DNA of 44,816 nucleotides, taken from Neokomagataea thailandica NBRC 106555 (lineage in GTDB: Bacteria; Pseudomonadota; Alphaproteobacteria; Acetobacterales; Acetobacteraceae). The stretch spans positions 1 to 44,816 of the forward strand of contig NZ_BCZB01000023.1 in assembly GCF_001598495.1 (NCBI RefSeq), in the 5' to 3' direction. Positions 9,081-17,900 of this stretch are shown here, one piece after another. Under the pieces are notes generated by a model, which worked only from the letters and a program-made list of their open reading frames with translations, searched no databases and was not told the origin of the DNA. Position 1 is the first letter of the stretch, and every line of letters begins with the position of its first letter. Position numbers and translations under genes: made by a program.

Positions 9081-9461
9081 ATGGCGCGCGTAACCGTAGA
9101 AGACTGCATCGAGAAGGTGCCTAACCGATTCGATTTGGTTTTGTTGGCCGCACAACGTGCGCGTGGTTTGTCACGCGGCGAAGAAATGCATGTTGATCGT
9201 GACAACGATAAGAATCCAGTTGTAGCACTGCGTGAAATTGCGGAAGACAAGGTCGAATTGTCTACTCTGCAAGAGCGTATTGTGCGTTCACTAGCACGTG
9301 CTCCTGATCCAGAGCCTGTTGATGAAGAAGTGATGGACATCATCCCTACGGATCAAAATATTTTTGGCCTGCAGGATGTTTCTTCAGAAGAAGAGCAAGC
9401 GCACATGTCGTCTGACAGTGCAGCCGTTGAGGCAGAACTTGGTGGTCGCGGGCGCTTCTAA
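9081..9461 (+). CDS. rpoZ: RNA polymerase omega subunit
   Basis: Binds the beta-prime subunit and promotes RNA polymerase assembly. The conserved N-terminus [20 protein letters not shown] fixes the start at ATG 9081, with an AAGGGGA ribosome site 9 bases upstream; the frame is open further 5' but not conserved. It contains the family motif [12 protein letters not shown] and [11 protein letters not shown]. At 126 aa it carries an acidic C-terminal tail typical of alphaproteobacterial omega. It lies directly upstream of the stringent-response gene, as in most proteobacteria. Confidence 0.95.
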   Translation: MARVTVEDCIEKVPNRFDLVLLAAQRARGLSRGEEMHVDRDNDKNPVVALREIAEDKVELSTLQERIVRSLARAPDPEPVDEEVMDIIPTDQNIFGLQDVSSEEEQAHMSSDSAAVEAELGGRGRF

Positions 9462-9506
9462 GCTCTTGCTCTGTCATGTTTGTGGGTGAGAGGGGGTGAG
9501 ACGTTA

Positions 9507-11834
9507 ATGGCTGACACTCCTTCCCCAGTAGAAGAAAAAAAAGCAGGTCGTCCACCGCGTGAAGCCAAAACCCCGGGTGGGGCCTGCGGTGATTTTAAGC
9601 CACCAATTGACGGTGTTATTCGTCGTATTTTGGCGTATGACGAAGTGGCCGACATACAGCGCGTTCAGGCTGCTTATGATGTGGCGGCTGATGCGCATGA
9701 TGGGCAACGCCGTGATAATGGCGATGCATATATCACTCACCCCATTGCTGTTGCGAACATTCTGGCTGGCTTTCGGATGGATATTACGTCCATTATGGTC
9801 GGCCTGCTGCACGATACGGTAGAAGATACCGGTGTATCGTGCCGTTTCTTGCAGGAGCAGTTTGGGGAAGATTTGGCCTCTCTTGTTGATGGGGTCACGA
9901 AGCTTACACGCCTAGAATTACAGTCGGATCGTACGAAACAAGCGGAAAACTTTCGTAAGCTTGTGTTGGCGATGTCACGTGATATTCGCGTGTTGATTGT
10001 GAAATTGGCGGATCGTCTGCATAATATGCGGACGCTGCATTATGTGCAGAGGTTGGACCGCCGTCAGCGTATTTCACGCGAAACGATGGATATTTATGCG
10101 CCACTCGCTGAGCGCATTGGTATGGATCGTGTTAAAACGGAGCTACAAAATCTCGCCTTTGCTCAGCTCGAGCCAGAAGCTGATGCGACAATCCGTGCAC
10201 GCTTAAACTTTTTGCGTGGTCAAGGGGCCGATGTTGTCGAGCATGTGCGCCGTGAACTTATCGCGTTGTGCCGTGAATCGGGTATTGAGCAGGTTGAGGT
10301 CTCGGGGCGAGAAAAGTCACCGCATTCGATCTGGGCTAAGATGCAGCGCCGTAATGTGGCGTTTGAACAGCTCTCTGACATTATGGCGTTCCGTATTGTC
10401 GTGCCAACGCGCGATGCGTGTTACATGGCATTAGGCGCGATACACGGTGCTTTTCCGGTGATTGCGGGGCGTTTTAAGGATTATATTTCCACGCCAAAAG
10501 CAAACGGGTATCAGAGTTTGCATACTGGCGTGACGCTGCGGCACCCGCGTAATCAAAAAATTGAAGTACAAATTCGTACGCCACAAATGCATGATTTGGC
10601 GGAAAATGGCGTTGCCTCTCACTGGGCCTATAAAGAAGATGCGACCCCGAGTGAGCGCGAGGCTGCAGCGCTGTCCTCTGCTTTTGGGGCGCATACGCGT
10701 AAGCTGCGCTGGGTTCAGGATCTTTTGGAGATTTTGGAGGACAGCCAAGCGCCAGACGAGTTCCTCGAAAATACCAAGCTGGAACTGTATCAGGATCAGG
10801 TTTTTTGCTTCACCCCTAAGGGGCAACTGATTTCACTTCCAAGCGGCGCGACGCCGATTGACTTTGCTTATGCCGTGCATAGTCAAGTGGGGGATCGGTG
10901 CGTTGGGGCGAAGGTGAATGGGCGTTTGATGCCCTTGCGCCATGAGCTGCAAAACGGGGATCAGGTTGAGATCATGACGGCGCGTGGTGGTACACCATCA
11001 CCGTCATGGGAACGTTTTGTCGTTACGGGCAAGGCGCGTGCGCGTATTCGGCGCTTTATTGCAGCACAGCAACGCCAGATTAATCTTGATAATGGTCGTG
11101 CCAGCATTGCTAAGGCCTTCCGTCAGGAAGGGGTGGATGGTTCAGAAAAGGTTCTAGAGAGCCTGTTAAAGGACCTCCGTTACGCTTCGGTCGAAGATTT
11201 GAGTGTTGCTGTTGGGCAGGGCCAAATTGGGCCGAAAGATGTTGTGAACGCGGCTTATCCAGAGTTGCGTCAGACGGCGCGTGCGCCGCGTATGGTGCCG
11301 GGCCTCTCGCCACGTTTTGGGCAGACACTGACGTCGCCTCAAAGTGGTGCGCGTAGCTCTCAGGTGTCATCGGGTAATATCGTGACCGGGGTTGGGCGCG
11401 GTATTGCGGTTAGCTTTGCTGGGTGCTGTCGTCCGCTTCCGGGTGATCAGATTGTTGGGATCATCGCGCAAAGTAAGGGTATTTCGATACATCGTAAGAG
11501 CTGTCGAAATTTGTCGAGCTATGTGGACACGCCTGAGCGTTTCCTAGATGTTGACTGGGATTATGATGCGCTTGGTAGCCGTAAGGACGCAGCACCACAC
11601 ACGGCACGTTTGTCTGTTGTAGCGACCAATGAGCCGACTATTCTTGCGACTTTGACGAATGTGGCTGCCAAGCATGCGGGTAGCGTGGTGAATTTGCGTA
11701 TTGTGAATCGTCAGCTCGATTTCATGGAAGTCTTGGTTGATTTGGAAGTGCGCGATTTGAGGCACTTATCGTCTTTGATTGCAGCATTCCGCACGGCTGT
11801 GGGTGTTATGCAAGTTGAGCGGGCGAAAGCGTAA
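9507..11834 (+). CDS. rsh: Bifunctional (p)ppGpp synthetase/hydrolase (Rel/SpoT homologue)
   Basis: Makes and degrades the alarmone (p)ppGpp. From ATG 9507 it is 775 aa. The order is an HD hydrolase domain with intact HDTVED (about 102-107) and ADRLHN (168-173), a synthetase domain with GREKSPHSIWAKMQ and YISTPKANGYQSLHTG, a TGS domain (about 428-488), and a C-terminal zinc-finger/ACT region with GCCRPLPGDQI and LTNVAAKHAGSVVNLR. The synthetase has RFKD (about 322-325), the RXKD signature of bifunctional enzymes rather than EXDD of synthetase-only RelA. TTG at 9480 is a less likely start. It probably shares the rpoZ transcript. Confidence 0.95.
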   Translation: MADTPSPVEEKKAGRPPREAKTPGGACGDFKPPIDGVIRRILAYDEVADIQRVQAAYDVAADAHDGQRRDNGDAYITHPIAVANILAGFRMDITSIMVGLLHDTVEDTGVSCRFLQEQFGEDLASLVDGVTKLTRLELQSDRTKQAENFRKLVLAMSRDIRVLIVKLADRLHNMRTLHYVQRLDRRQRISRETMDIYAPLAERIGMDRVKTELQNLAFAQLEPEADATIRARLNFLRGQGADVVEHVRRELIALCRESGIEQVEVSGREKSPHSIWAKMQRRNVAFEQLSDIMAFRIVVPTRDACYMALGAIHGAFPVIAGRFKDYISTPKANGYQSLHTGVTLRHPRNQKIEVQIRTPQMHDLAENGVASHWAYKEDATPSEREAAALSSAFGAHTRKLRWVQDLLEILEDSQAPDEFLENTKLELYQDQVFCFTPKGQLISLPSGATPIDFAYAVHSQVGDRCVGAKVNGRLMPLRHELQNGDQVEIMTARGGTPSPSWERFVVTGKARARIRRFIAAQQRQINLDNGRASIAKAFRQEGVDGSEKVLESLLKDLRYASVEDLSVAVGQGQIGPKDVVNAAYPELRQTARAPRMVPGLSPRFGQTLTSPQSGARSSQVSSGNIVTGVGRGIAVSFAGCCRPLPGDQIVGIIAQSKGISIHRKSCRNLSSYVDTPERFLDVDWDYDALGSRKDAAPHTARLSVVATNEPTILATLTNVAAKHAGSVVNLRIVNRQLDFMEVLVDLEVRDLRHLSSLIAAFRTAVGVMQVERAKA

Positions 11835-11845
11835 GGCATTACAAC

Positions 11846-12250
11846 GTGATTGTGGGTATTGGCACAGATCTGTGCATGATTGAGCGGATCGAAACCGCGA
11901 TTACGCGTTTTGGTGATCGTTTTGTCGACCGTGTTTTTACCGAAGCTGAGCGCAAACATGCTGACCGCCTGTCTGGCGCGGCCCGTATGGGAAGTTACGC
12001 AAAGCGTTGGGCAGCGAAAGAGGCTTGTGTGAAGGCGCTTGGTACAGGTTTTGCTCAAGGTGTAAGTTTTCAAGATATTGGTGTGGTGAATAGCGCTGCG
12101 GGCGCGCCGGAATTGGTGCTGTCAGGTGGGGCTGAGCGCGCGTTACAGCGTTTAGTGCCGCAGGGAAAACAGGCGCAACTCTTCGTGAGTTTGAGCGATG
12201 ATGCGCCGTTTGCTTTGGCTCAGGTTCTGATTCAAGCTGTGCCATATTGA
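11846..12250 (+). CDS. acpS: Holo-acyl carrier protein synthase
   Basis: Transfers 4'-phosphopantetheine from CoA to ACP. The start is GTG at 11846, 11 nt after the rsh stop. The family motifs GIGTDLC (Asp8) and RWAAKEACVKALG (Glu59) hold the magnesium-binding residues; length is 134 aa. It probably lies in one operon with rsh and lepB. In many proteobacteria pdxJ sits immediately before acpS; here there is no room for it. Confidence 0.95.
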   Translation: MIVGIGTDLCMIERIETAITRFGDRFVDRVFTEAERKHADRLSGAARMGSYAKRWAAKEACVKALGTGFAQGVSFQDIGVVNSAAGAPELVLSGGAERALQRLVPQGKQAQLFVSLSDDAPFALAQVLIQAVPY

Positions 12251-12304
12251 TGCCCTTATAGGAGAGCATTGGCCTAAAGTGCCAAGCTGGGCTATGAGCA
12301 AGAC

Positions 12305-13138
12305 ATGAGACAGAAGGAAGTGCCGGTGTTAGGTATGCAGCAAACATCTGAACAAGCTGGCAATGTGCCGAGCAAGCCGCAAGAGCAAGAGAGCTGGGTG
12401 GATACCCTGCGCTGGTTTGCGGGGATGTTGCTGATCATGCTGCTTGTGCGTACGTTTTTGGTGGCGCCTTATAAAGTACCGTCTGGCTCTATGATTCCCA
12501 CCTTGCAGGTTGGGGATTTTGTTCTGGCGACGAAGTTTAATTACGGTTATTCACGCTTTTCACTGCCTTTTGGTCCGAACCTCTTCAATGGTCGGATTTT
12601 TGGTGCGGAACCACATCGCGGCGATATCGCGGTGTTTCGTTATACGCATGATACGTCCATTGATTATGTAAAGCGGATTGTTGGTTTGCCGGGTGATCAT
12701 ATTCAGATGATTGACGGTAAGCTGTATCTCAATGGTCTTGAAGTGCCACGTAAGGACCTGGGGCATTATGAAGTCGTCGATGAGAATGGTCGTTTGCTGA
12801 GTGGTGAACGTTATCGGGAAGAGCTGCCGGGGAGTGGTGGGCGTCCGCCTGTATCGCATGATATTCTCAAGCTGGTGGATGACGGCTTCGCGAATAATAC
12901 GTCGGAATATGTTGTTCCTGCAGGGACGTTCTTTGCGATGGGGGATGATCGGGACGATAGTGCCGATAGCCGCTTCCAAGGTGATGGTCCGGATGATTTG
13001 GGTTTTGTCCCAATGCAAAATCTTGTGGGTCGTACGCCTATTGTTGCGTTCTCGATTGATCTGCGCCATCCGTGGTGGGAAATCTGGTATTGGCCGGTGG
13101 AAATCCGCTGGGGCCGTATTTTGCATTTGTTGCACTAA
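12305..13138 (+). CDS. lepB: Signal peptidase I
   Basis: Membrane-anchored endopeptidase that removes signal peptides on the periplasmic face. It has an N-terminal transmembrane helix (WFAGMLLIMLLVRTFLVAP), the catalytic serine in PSGSMIPTL (Ser62) and the catalytic lysine in DYVKRIVGLPGD (Lys123). The C-terminal box is GDDRDDSADSR. The start is uncertain: ATG 12305 opens the frame, but AGAAGGAAG at 12311-12319 sits well for GTG 12326 and would shorten the cytoplasmic tail by 7 residues. The stop overlaps the rnc start (TAATG). Confidence 0.95.
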   Translation: MRQKEVPVLGMQQTSEQAGNVPSKPQEQESWVDTLRWFAGMLLIMLLVRTFLVAPYKVPSGSMIPTLQVGDFVLATKFNYGYSRFSLPFGPNLFNGRIFGAEPHRGDIAVFRYTHDTSIDYVKRIVGLPGDHIQMIDGKLYLNGLEVPRKDLGHYEVVDENGRLLSGERYREELPGSGGRPPVSHDILKLVDDGFANNTSEYVVPAGTFFAMGDDRDDSADSRFQGDGPDDLGFVPMQNLVGRTPIVAFSIDLRHPWWEIWYWPVEIRWGRILHLLH

Positions 13139-13872
13139 TGACATTATCTCTTGAACAAGCCCTTGAGGCTATGGAACGGGCTCTTGGGCATAGTTTTCAA
13201 GAGCAGGGGTTTTTGGTCGAGGCTCTGACGCATCGCTCGGCTGTGAGTGGGCGTGAGGCAAAGCGAGGTCGCCGTTCTGGGCGCAGTAAGGGTGCAGGAT
13301 CGAATGAGCGTTTAGAGTTCATTGGTGATCGTGTATTGGGCTTGCTGATGGCGGAATGGCTGTTTGAGCGTTATCCGGATGAGCAAGAGGGGGCTTTGGG
13401 GCCGCGTCATGCGCATTTGGTGTCGCGTCCGGTTTTGGCTGAGATTGCAGATCAGGTTGGTCTTTCGGCTGCTTTGCGTATTTCGCCGCATGAGGAAGAG
13501 GCTGGGATTCGCCGTTTATCAAGTATTCGTGCCGATGCGATGGAAGCGTTGTTGGGTGCGTTGTACTTAGATGCCGGGTTGGATCCGGCGCGGCGTGTGG
13601 TGCGTGAGCGTTGGGCGGGGCGGATTGATAGTGACGCGCGCCCGCATAAGGAGCCAAAGACGCGTTTGCAGGAGTATTTGCTTGCACGTGCGCAGCCTTT
13701 GCCAGTGTATGATATTTTGGCTGCTGAAGGCCCCTCTCATGCGCCTGTGTTCCGCGTGGCGGTGACAGCGTGCGGGCAGACGGGTATGGGGCAAGCTGGT
13801 TCAAAGCGCCAAGCGGAAAGCATGGCTGCGAGTGATTTATTGGCCCGTTTAGGGCAAAACAAAGCATCCTGA
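13138..13872 (+). CDS. rnc: Ribonuclease III
   Basis: Cleaves double-stranded RNA in rRNA maturation and mRNA turnover. ATG 13138 shares a base with the lepB stop, indicating coupling. Signature NERLEFIGDRV (56-66) contains catalytic Glu60 and Asp64; the second acidic pair is Asp133 and Glu136 in ADAMEALLGALYLDAG. A C-terminal dsRBD begins near residue 170 (PKTRLQEYLLARA). Between LTHRSA and the signature is an unusual Arg/Gly/Ser-rich segment of about 20 residues (36-55), longer than the loop in E. coli RNase III. Length is 244 aa. Confidence 0.95.
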   Translation: MTLSLEQALEAMERALGHSFQEQGFLVEALTHRSAVSGREAKRGRRSGRSKGAGSNERLEFIGDRVLGLLMAEWLFERYPDEQEGALGPRHAHLVSRPVLAEIADQVGLSAALRISPHEEEAGIRRLSSIRADAMEALLGALYLDAGLDPARRVVRERWAGRIDSDARPHKEPKTRLQEYLLARAQPLPVYDILAAEGPSHAPVFRVAVTACGQTGMGQAGSKRQAESMAASDLLARLGQNKAS

Positions 13873-13889
13873 GGGTGAAGGAAAAGAGT

Positions 13890-14777
13890 ATGACGACGCG
13901 CTGCGGTTTTGTGGCACTTGTTGGGGCGCCGAATGCGGGGAAATCAACCCTGTTGAACCGCATTGCTGGTGCAAAACTGTCCATTGTAAGCCCGAAAGCA
14001 CAGACGACGCGCTTTCGGACGTTGGGCATTGTAATGCATGAAGAAGCTCAGGTGATCTTGGTGGATCTACCGGGGATCTTTAAGCCGCGCCGTCGTCTGG
14101 ACCGGGCGATGGTGAATGCCGCGTGGTCTGGCTCACAAGATGCGGATATGACGTTGCTCTTGGTGGACGCCAAGAGTGGTCTGCGTGACGATGTGCGCGA
14201 GATTATTGGTAAGCTGGCTGAAGCAAAAAGCAAAGTTTGGCTGGTTCTGAATAAAATTGATCTGCTGTCCCCGGACGCATTATTGCCGCTGACGAAAGAG
14301 ATCAGCGAGCTCATTACCGTAGAGCATGTTTTCATGCTGAGTGCGCGTAAGGGCAATGGTGTGGATGATTTGATGGGGCGTTTGTCGCAAGCGCTGCCGG
14401 AAGGCCCGTATTTGTACCCGGAAGATGACCTAACGGATTTGCCGGATCGTTTGTTGGCGGCGGAACTGGTGCGTGAGCAGATCTTTATGCAGACGCATGA
14501 AGAAATTCCGTATCAAGCAACGGTTGAAACAGAAAGCTTTAAGGATCGCCCGGATGGGTCGGTTCGGATTGAAGTCACGATTTATGTGTCTCGCCCCGGA
14601 CATAAGGCGATTCTCATCGGGGAAGGTGGGAATAAAATTAAGTCCATCGGTGCGCGTGCGCGTGTTGAGTTGCAGGATCTTCTGGAGCGGCAGTGTCATT
14701 TGTTCCTGAACGTCAAAGAGCGTGCTGGTTGGGATGAGGAAAAAGCGCGTTTGCGTGCCATTGGCCTTGAAGATTAA
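13890..14777 (+). CDS. era: GTPase Era
   Basis: Ribosome-associated GTPase that binds the 3' end of 16S rRNA during 30S maturation. G1 is GAPNAGKST (12-20), G3 is DLPG, G4 is NKID, G5 is SARKGNG, and a KH domain with GHKAILIGEGGNKIK follows. ATG 13890 is preceded by GAAGGAAAAG; GTG 13875 in frame is the alternative. Length is 295 aa. It lies 17 nt after rnc, the usual rnc-era pair. Confidence 0.96.
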   Translation: MTTRCGFVALVGAPNAGKSTLLNRIAGAKLSIVSPKAQTTRFRTLGIVMHEEAQVILVDLPGIFKPRRRLDRAMVNAAWSGSQDADMTLLLVDAKSGLRDDVREIIGKLAEAKSKVWLVLNKIDLLSPDALLPLTKEISELITVEHVFMLSARKGNGVDDLMGRLSQALPEGPYLYPEDDLTDLPDRLLAAELVREQIFMQTHEEIPYQATVETESFKDRPDGSVRIEVTIYVSRPGHKAILIGEGGNKIKSIGARARVELQDLLERQCHLFLNVKERAGWDEEKARLRAIGLED

Positions 14778-14876
14778 AGGGTGAAGGCGCGGAAAGTGTG
14801 GGACTTTGCTTGTTCCGCACGCTTTGCGTCTGTATGAGAAGCAAAAACACGATATCCGCCTGTGAGGAGCCCCGCC

Positions 14877-15614
14877 ATGAGCGATGAGACAGAGAAAACC
14901 CCCGCCTATAAGCGTGTGCTTCTAAAAGTATCCGGTGAAGCATTAATGGGGGATGGTCCCTCAGGTGTTGATCCCGATATGGTGGACATGGTTGCCGCGG
15001 ATATTGCTGATGTGGCGGCGTCTGGTGTGCAGGTGTCTCTCGTCGTTGGTGGTGGTAATATCTTCCGCGGCTTGGCTGCTGCTGCGAAGGGTATGGACCG
15101 TGCGCAGGGTGACTATGCTGGGATGCTGGCAACGGTCATTAACGCATTGATGCTACAAAATGCGTTGGAACGTCGTGGTGTTGAAACCCGTGTTATGACG
15201 GCTATCCAAATGGCCTCTATCGCTGAACCTTACATTCGCCGTCGTGCTGTTCGTCATATGGAGAAGGGCCGCGTTGTCATTTTCGCGGCGGGTACGGGTA
15301 ACCCGTTCTTCACAACGGATACGGCTGCGGCTTTGCGCGCGAATGAGATGGAGTGTGATGCTCTGTTGAAGGGGACGCAGGTTGATGGTGTGTATTCGGC
15401 TGATCCGCGTCGTAATCCGGATGCTGAACGCTACACGCAGTTGACGTATATGGATGTCTTGTCGCGTGATCTGAACGTGATGGATGCGGCGGCGATTAGT
15501 TTGGCACGTGAAAACCGTTTGCCGATTATCGTGTTCAATATGCATGCGCCGGGTGCGTTCGGTGCTGTGATGCGGGGTGAAGGTCGCTTTACCCGTATTA
15601 TTGAAGCGAGCTAA
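14877..15614 (+). CDS. pyrH: Uridylate kinase
   Basis: Phosphorylates UMP to UDP, supplying nucleic acid and cell-wall precursors. The amino-acid-kinase fold is shown by [22 protein letters not shown] and [20 protein letters not shown]. The 245-aa product starts at ATG 14877, with GAGGAG at 14862-14867 as ribosome site. It is followed by frr, the conserved pair. Confidence 0.96.
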   Translation: MSDETEKTPAYKRVLLKVSGEALMGDGPSGVDPDMVDMVAADIADVAASGVQVSLVVGGGNIFRGLAAAAKGMDRAQGDYAGMLATVINALMLQNALERRGVETRVMTAIQMASIAEPYIRRRAVRHMEKGRVVIFAAGTGNPFFTTDTAAALRANEMECDALLKGTQVDGVYSADPRRNPDAERYTQLTYMDVLSRDLNVMDAAAISLARENRLPIIVFNMHAPGAFGAVMRGEGRFTRIIEAS

Positions 15615-15650
15615 TCTGGATTTATTACATTCTTTAGACTGTTAGTTTTA

Positions 15651-15670
15651 CATTTCGTCCGTACGAAATG
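15651..15670. other. Inverted repeat between pyrH and frr
   Basis: CATTTCGT-CCGT-ACGAAATG, a perfect 8-bp dyad with a 4-base centre, 23 nt upstream of frr. There is no T-run after it, so it is not a classic terminator; it could be an RNA hairpin in the frr leader or a protein-binding site. Confidence 0.45.
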
Positions 15671-15693
15671 CGTTACATTGAAAGGAACCGCTC

Positions 15694-16260
15694 ATGTCTG
15701 CTGATCTTAAGGATCTTCTGGATGATCTGACCCGCCGCATGGACGGTGCTATGGATAGCTTCCGCCGTGACCTATCCGGTCTGCGTTCAGGCCGTGCAAG
15801 CCCGAACCTTCTGGAGCCTGTCCGTGTTGAGGCTTATGGCTCGGAAGTTCCACTGTCTCAGGTGGGTTCGATTGCTGTGCCAGAAGCGCGTATGCTGACG
15901 GTATCAGTGTGGGATCGTACGGTTGTTGGCGCTGTTGAGCGCGCCATTCGTGATGCCGGTCTGGGCTTGAACCCTGCGGCTGATGGTCAAACCATTCGCG
16001 TGCCCATTCCGATGCTGACGGAAGAGCGCCGTAACGAGCTGGCACGTGCGGCTGGTCGTTACGCTGAAAACGGCAAAATTGCTATTCGTAACGTGCGCCG
16101 TGACGGTATGGAACAGGCTAAGGCGCTCGAGAAGAAGAGCGAAATCAGCCAAGATGATCAAAAGACGTGGACGGATGCCATCCAGAAGCTGACGGATCAG
16201 TATGTGAAGAAGGCTGATGAGATGCTTGCGGACAAAGAACGCGAGATCAAGCAGGTCTGA
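15694..16260 (+). CDS. frr: Ribosome recycling factor
   Basis: With EF-G, splits post-termination ribosomes. It has the family features LRSGRASPNLLEPVRVEAYG, IRVPIPMLTEERRNELAR and a long helical C-terminal bundle. 188 aa, with GAAAGGA upstream of ATG 15694. Confidence 0.96.
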   Translation: MSADLKDLLDDLTRRMDGAMDSFRRDLSGLRSGRASPNLLEPVRVEAYGSEVPLSQVGSIAVPEARMLTVSVWDRTVVGAVERAIRDAGLGLNPAADGQTIRVPIPMLTEERRNELARAAGRYAENGKIAIRNVRRDGMEQAKALEKKSEISQDDQKTWTDAIQKLTDQYVKKADEMLADKEREIKQV

Positions 16261-16268
16261 TTTCAAAC

Positions 16269-17036
16269 TTGTCTTCTGGTTCATCCCCGTTTTCTCAGGA
16301 TTGTTACACCGCGCTTGACGAGGGTGGTGTAACGGTGCCGCCGCAGCATATGGCCATCATCATGGATGGTAATGGGCGGTGGGCGCAGGCGCGTGGGCTG
16401 CCTGTGGTAGCTGGGCATCGTAAAGGTGCTGAGGCTGTGCAGCGTAGTGTGAAACTCGCGATCCGAGAGGGGGTGCGCTATCTAACCCTTTATGCGTTTT
16501 CGTCTGAAAATTGGCGGCGTCCTGCGGCTGAGATTGGTGATCTAACTTCGCTGTTGCGGTTTTATTTGCGCCATAAATTGGATGAGTTGGACGCGCAGGG
16601 TGTACGTTTGCGGGTCATTGGAGAGCCGGAGCGGTTTGAAGGGGCGTTGTATGATGAGTTGTTGCGTGCAGAAAAGCGTACACTCAACAATGATCGCCTG
16701 ACGCTCACATTGGCGCTCTCATATGGCGGCCGTGCGGATATTGTGCGCACGGCACAACGTTTAGCACGATCGGTTGCGCAGGGAGAAATGGCACCTGAGG
16801 CAATTGATGAGGCGTGTTTTGAGCGTAGCCTCCAGACCGGGGATATGCCTCCGCCGGATATGCTGATCCGGACGAGTGGTGAGCGGCGTCTTTCCAATTT
16901 CTTGTTGTGGGAAAGTGCGTATGCGGAGCTGGTTTTTCTGGATGTGCTATGGCCTGACTTCGGGGAAGATGACTTTCTTGAGGCCTTAAACATTTATGCA
17001 GGCCGCCAGAGGCGGTTTGGTGGGCGGTCAGCATGA
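16269..17036 (+). CDS. uppS: Undecaprenyl diphosphate synthase
   Basis: Cis-prenyltransferase making the C55 carrier lipid for peptidoglycan and O-antigen. The active site is MAIIMDGNGRWA with Asp33, followed by AGHRKGAEAV and YAFSSENWRRP; the C-terminal signature is DMLIRTSGERRLSNFLLW. The most upstream usable start is TTG at 16269, 8 nt after the frr stop; no ATG occurs before the conserved core, so a TTG or GTG start is needed. The stop overlaps cdsA by 4 nt (ATGA). Confidence 0.94.
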   Translation: MSSGSSPFSQDCYTALDEGGVTVPPQHMAIIMDGNGRWAQARGLPVVAGHRKGAEAVQRSVKLAIREGVRYLTLYAFSSENWRRPAAEIGDLTSLLRFYLRHKLDELDAQGVRLRVIGEPERFEGALYDELLRAEKRTLNNDRLTLTLALSYGGRADIVRTAQRLARSVAQGEMAPEAIDEACFERSLQTGDMPPPDMLIRTSGERRLSNFLLWESAYAELVFLDVLWPDFGEDDFLEALNIYAGRQRRFGGRSA

Positions 17037-17875
17037 GCAGTGGAACGCGTTGGGCAGATTTACGTCTGCGTTTGATCTCTGCTGTGGTGATGGTCACGAT
17101 TGGGGCGACGTGCCTTGTCGCGGGTGGGGTGAGTTACGCGCTCCTTATTCTGCTGACGATGTTCGGTCTGGTGTGGGAAGGGGAAGCGCTCCTCGGTCAT
17201 TCACGGCGGAGTTGGCGCGGTATTTTGCTCTTGTTATGGCCTGTTGCTGTAGGGATCGCCGCTCTTAAGGGGGCTTGGCATGAGGCGGTGGCGCTCTCTT
17301 TGGGGAGTATGATGTTTGGGCTGCCGACCTGTGTTCCTGTGCTGGTTGCTGTTGTTGGTGGGCTTTCTTTGTTATGGCTGAGGGAGCTGCCTTACGGCGT
17401 ACAGAGTGTTCTGTTTGTTTTAGCTGTTGTTGTTGCTAGCGATAGTTTTGCGTATTTAACGGGCCGTATTTTGGGTGGGCCGAAGTTGGCCCCGAGTATT
17501 TCTCCGGGGAAAACCCGTTCTGGTGCAGTGGGTGGCCTTGTTGGGGCTGCGTTGATTGGTAGCCTTGTGGCAAAGTATGTGGGCGTAGGGCCTGTTTATG
17601 GTGGCCTGCTATGGGGCGCATTGCTCGGATTTTGTGCGCAGAGCGGTGATTTGCTCGAAAGTGCAGCAAAGCGCCGTTTGGGCGTGAAAGATTCTGGTCA
17701 GTTAATTCCGGGGCATGGCGGCTTATTGGATCGTTTTGATGGTCTTTTAGCGGCAGCACCAGTGGCAGCATGTGCGTCTTTGGTGGCACCCGGGCAAGTT
17801 TTTTGGTCCTTGGCATTTACGCATGGGTCGTCTGTCGGCTTGGGTGCTGGGGCTTCTGTAGTGGGGCTCCGATGA
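17033..17875 (+). CDS. cdsA: Phosphatidate cytidylyltransferase
   Basis: Makes CDP-diacylglycerol, the precursor of membrane phospholipids. It is a polytopic inner-membrane protein with roughly seven hydrophobic segments. The family signature is SAAKRRLGVKDSGQLIPGHG followed by GLLDRFDG (about 210-237). 280 aa. Translationally coupled to uppS by a 4-nt overlap. Confidence 0.94.
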   Translation: MSSGTRWADLRLRLISAVVMVTIGATCLVAGGVSYALLILLTMFGLVWEGEALLGHSRRSWRGILLLLWPVAVGIAALKGAWHEAVALSLGSMMFGLPTCVPVLVAVVGGLSLLWLRELPYGVQSVLFVLAVVVASDSFAYLTGRILGGPKLAPSISPGKTRSGAVGGLVGAALIGSLVAKYVGVGPVYGGLLWGALLGFCAQSGDLLESAAKRRLGVKDSGQLIPGHGGLLDRFDGLLAAAPVAACASLVAPGQVFWSLAFTHGSSVGLGAGASVVGLR

Positions 17876-17900
17876 CTGTTTCACAAAGGAGCGTTTTTTC

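Noticed and set aside
12560-13144. Minus-strand ORF of 194 aa opposite lepB
   Set aside because: It is antisense to conserved signal peptidase motifs, with no ribosome site or family resemblance.
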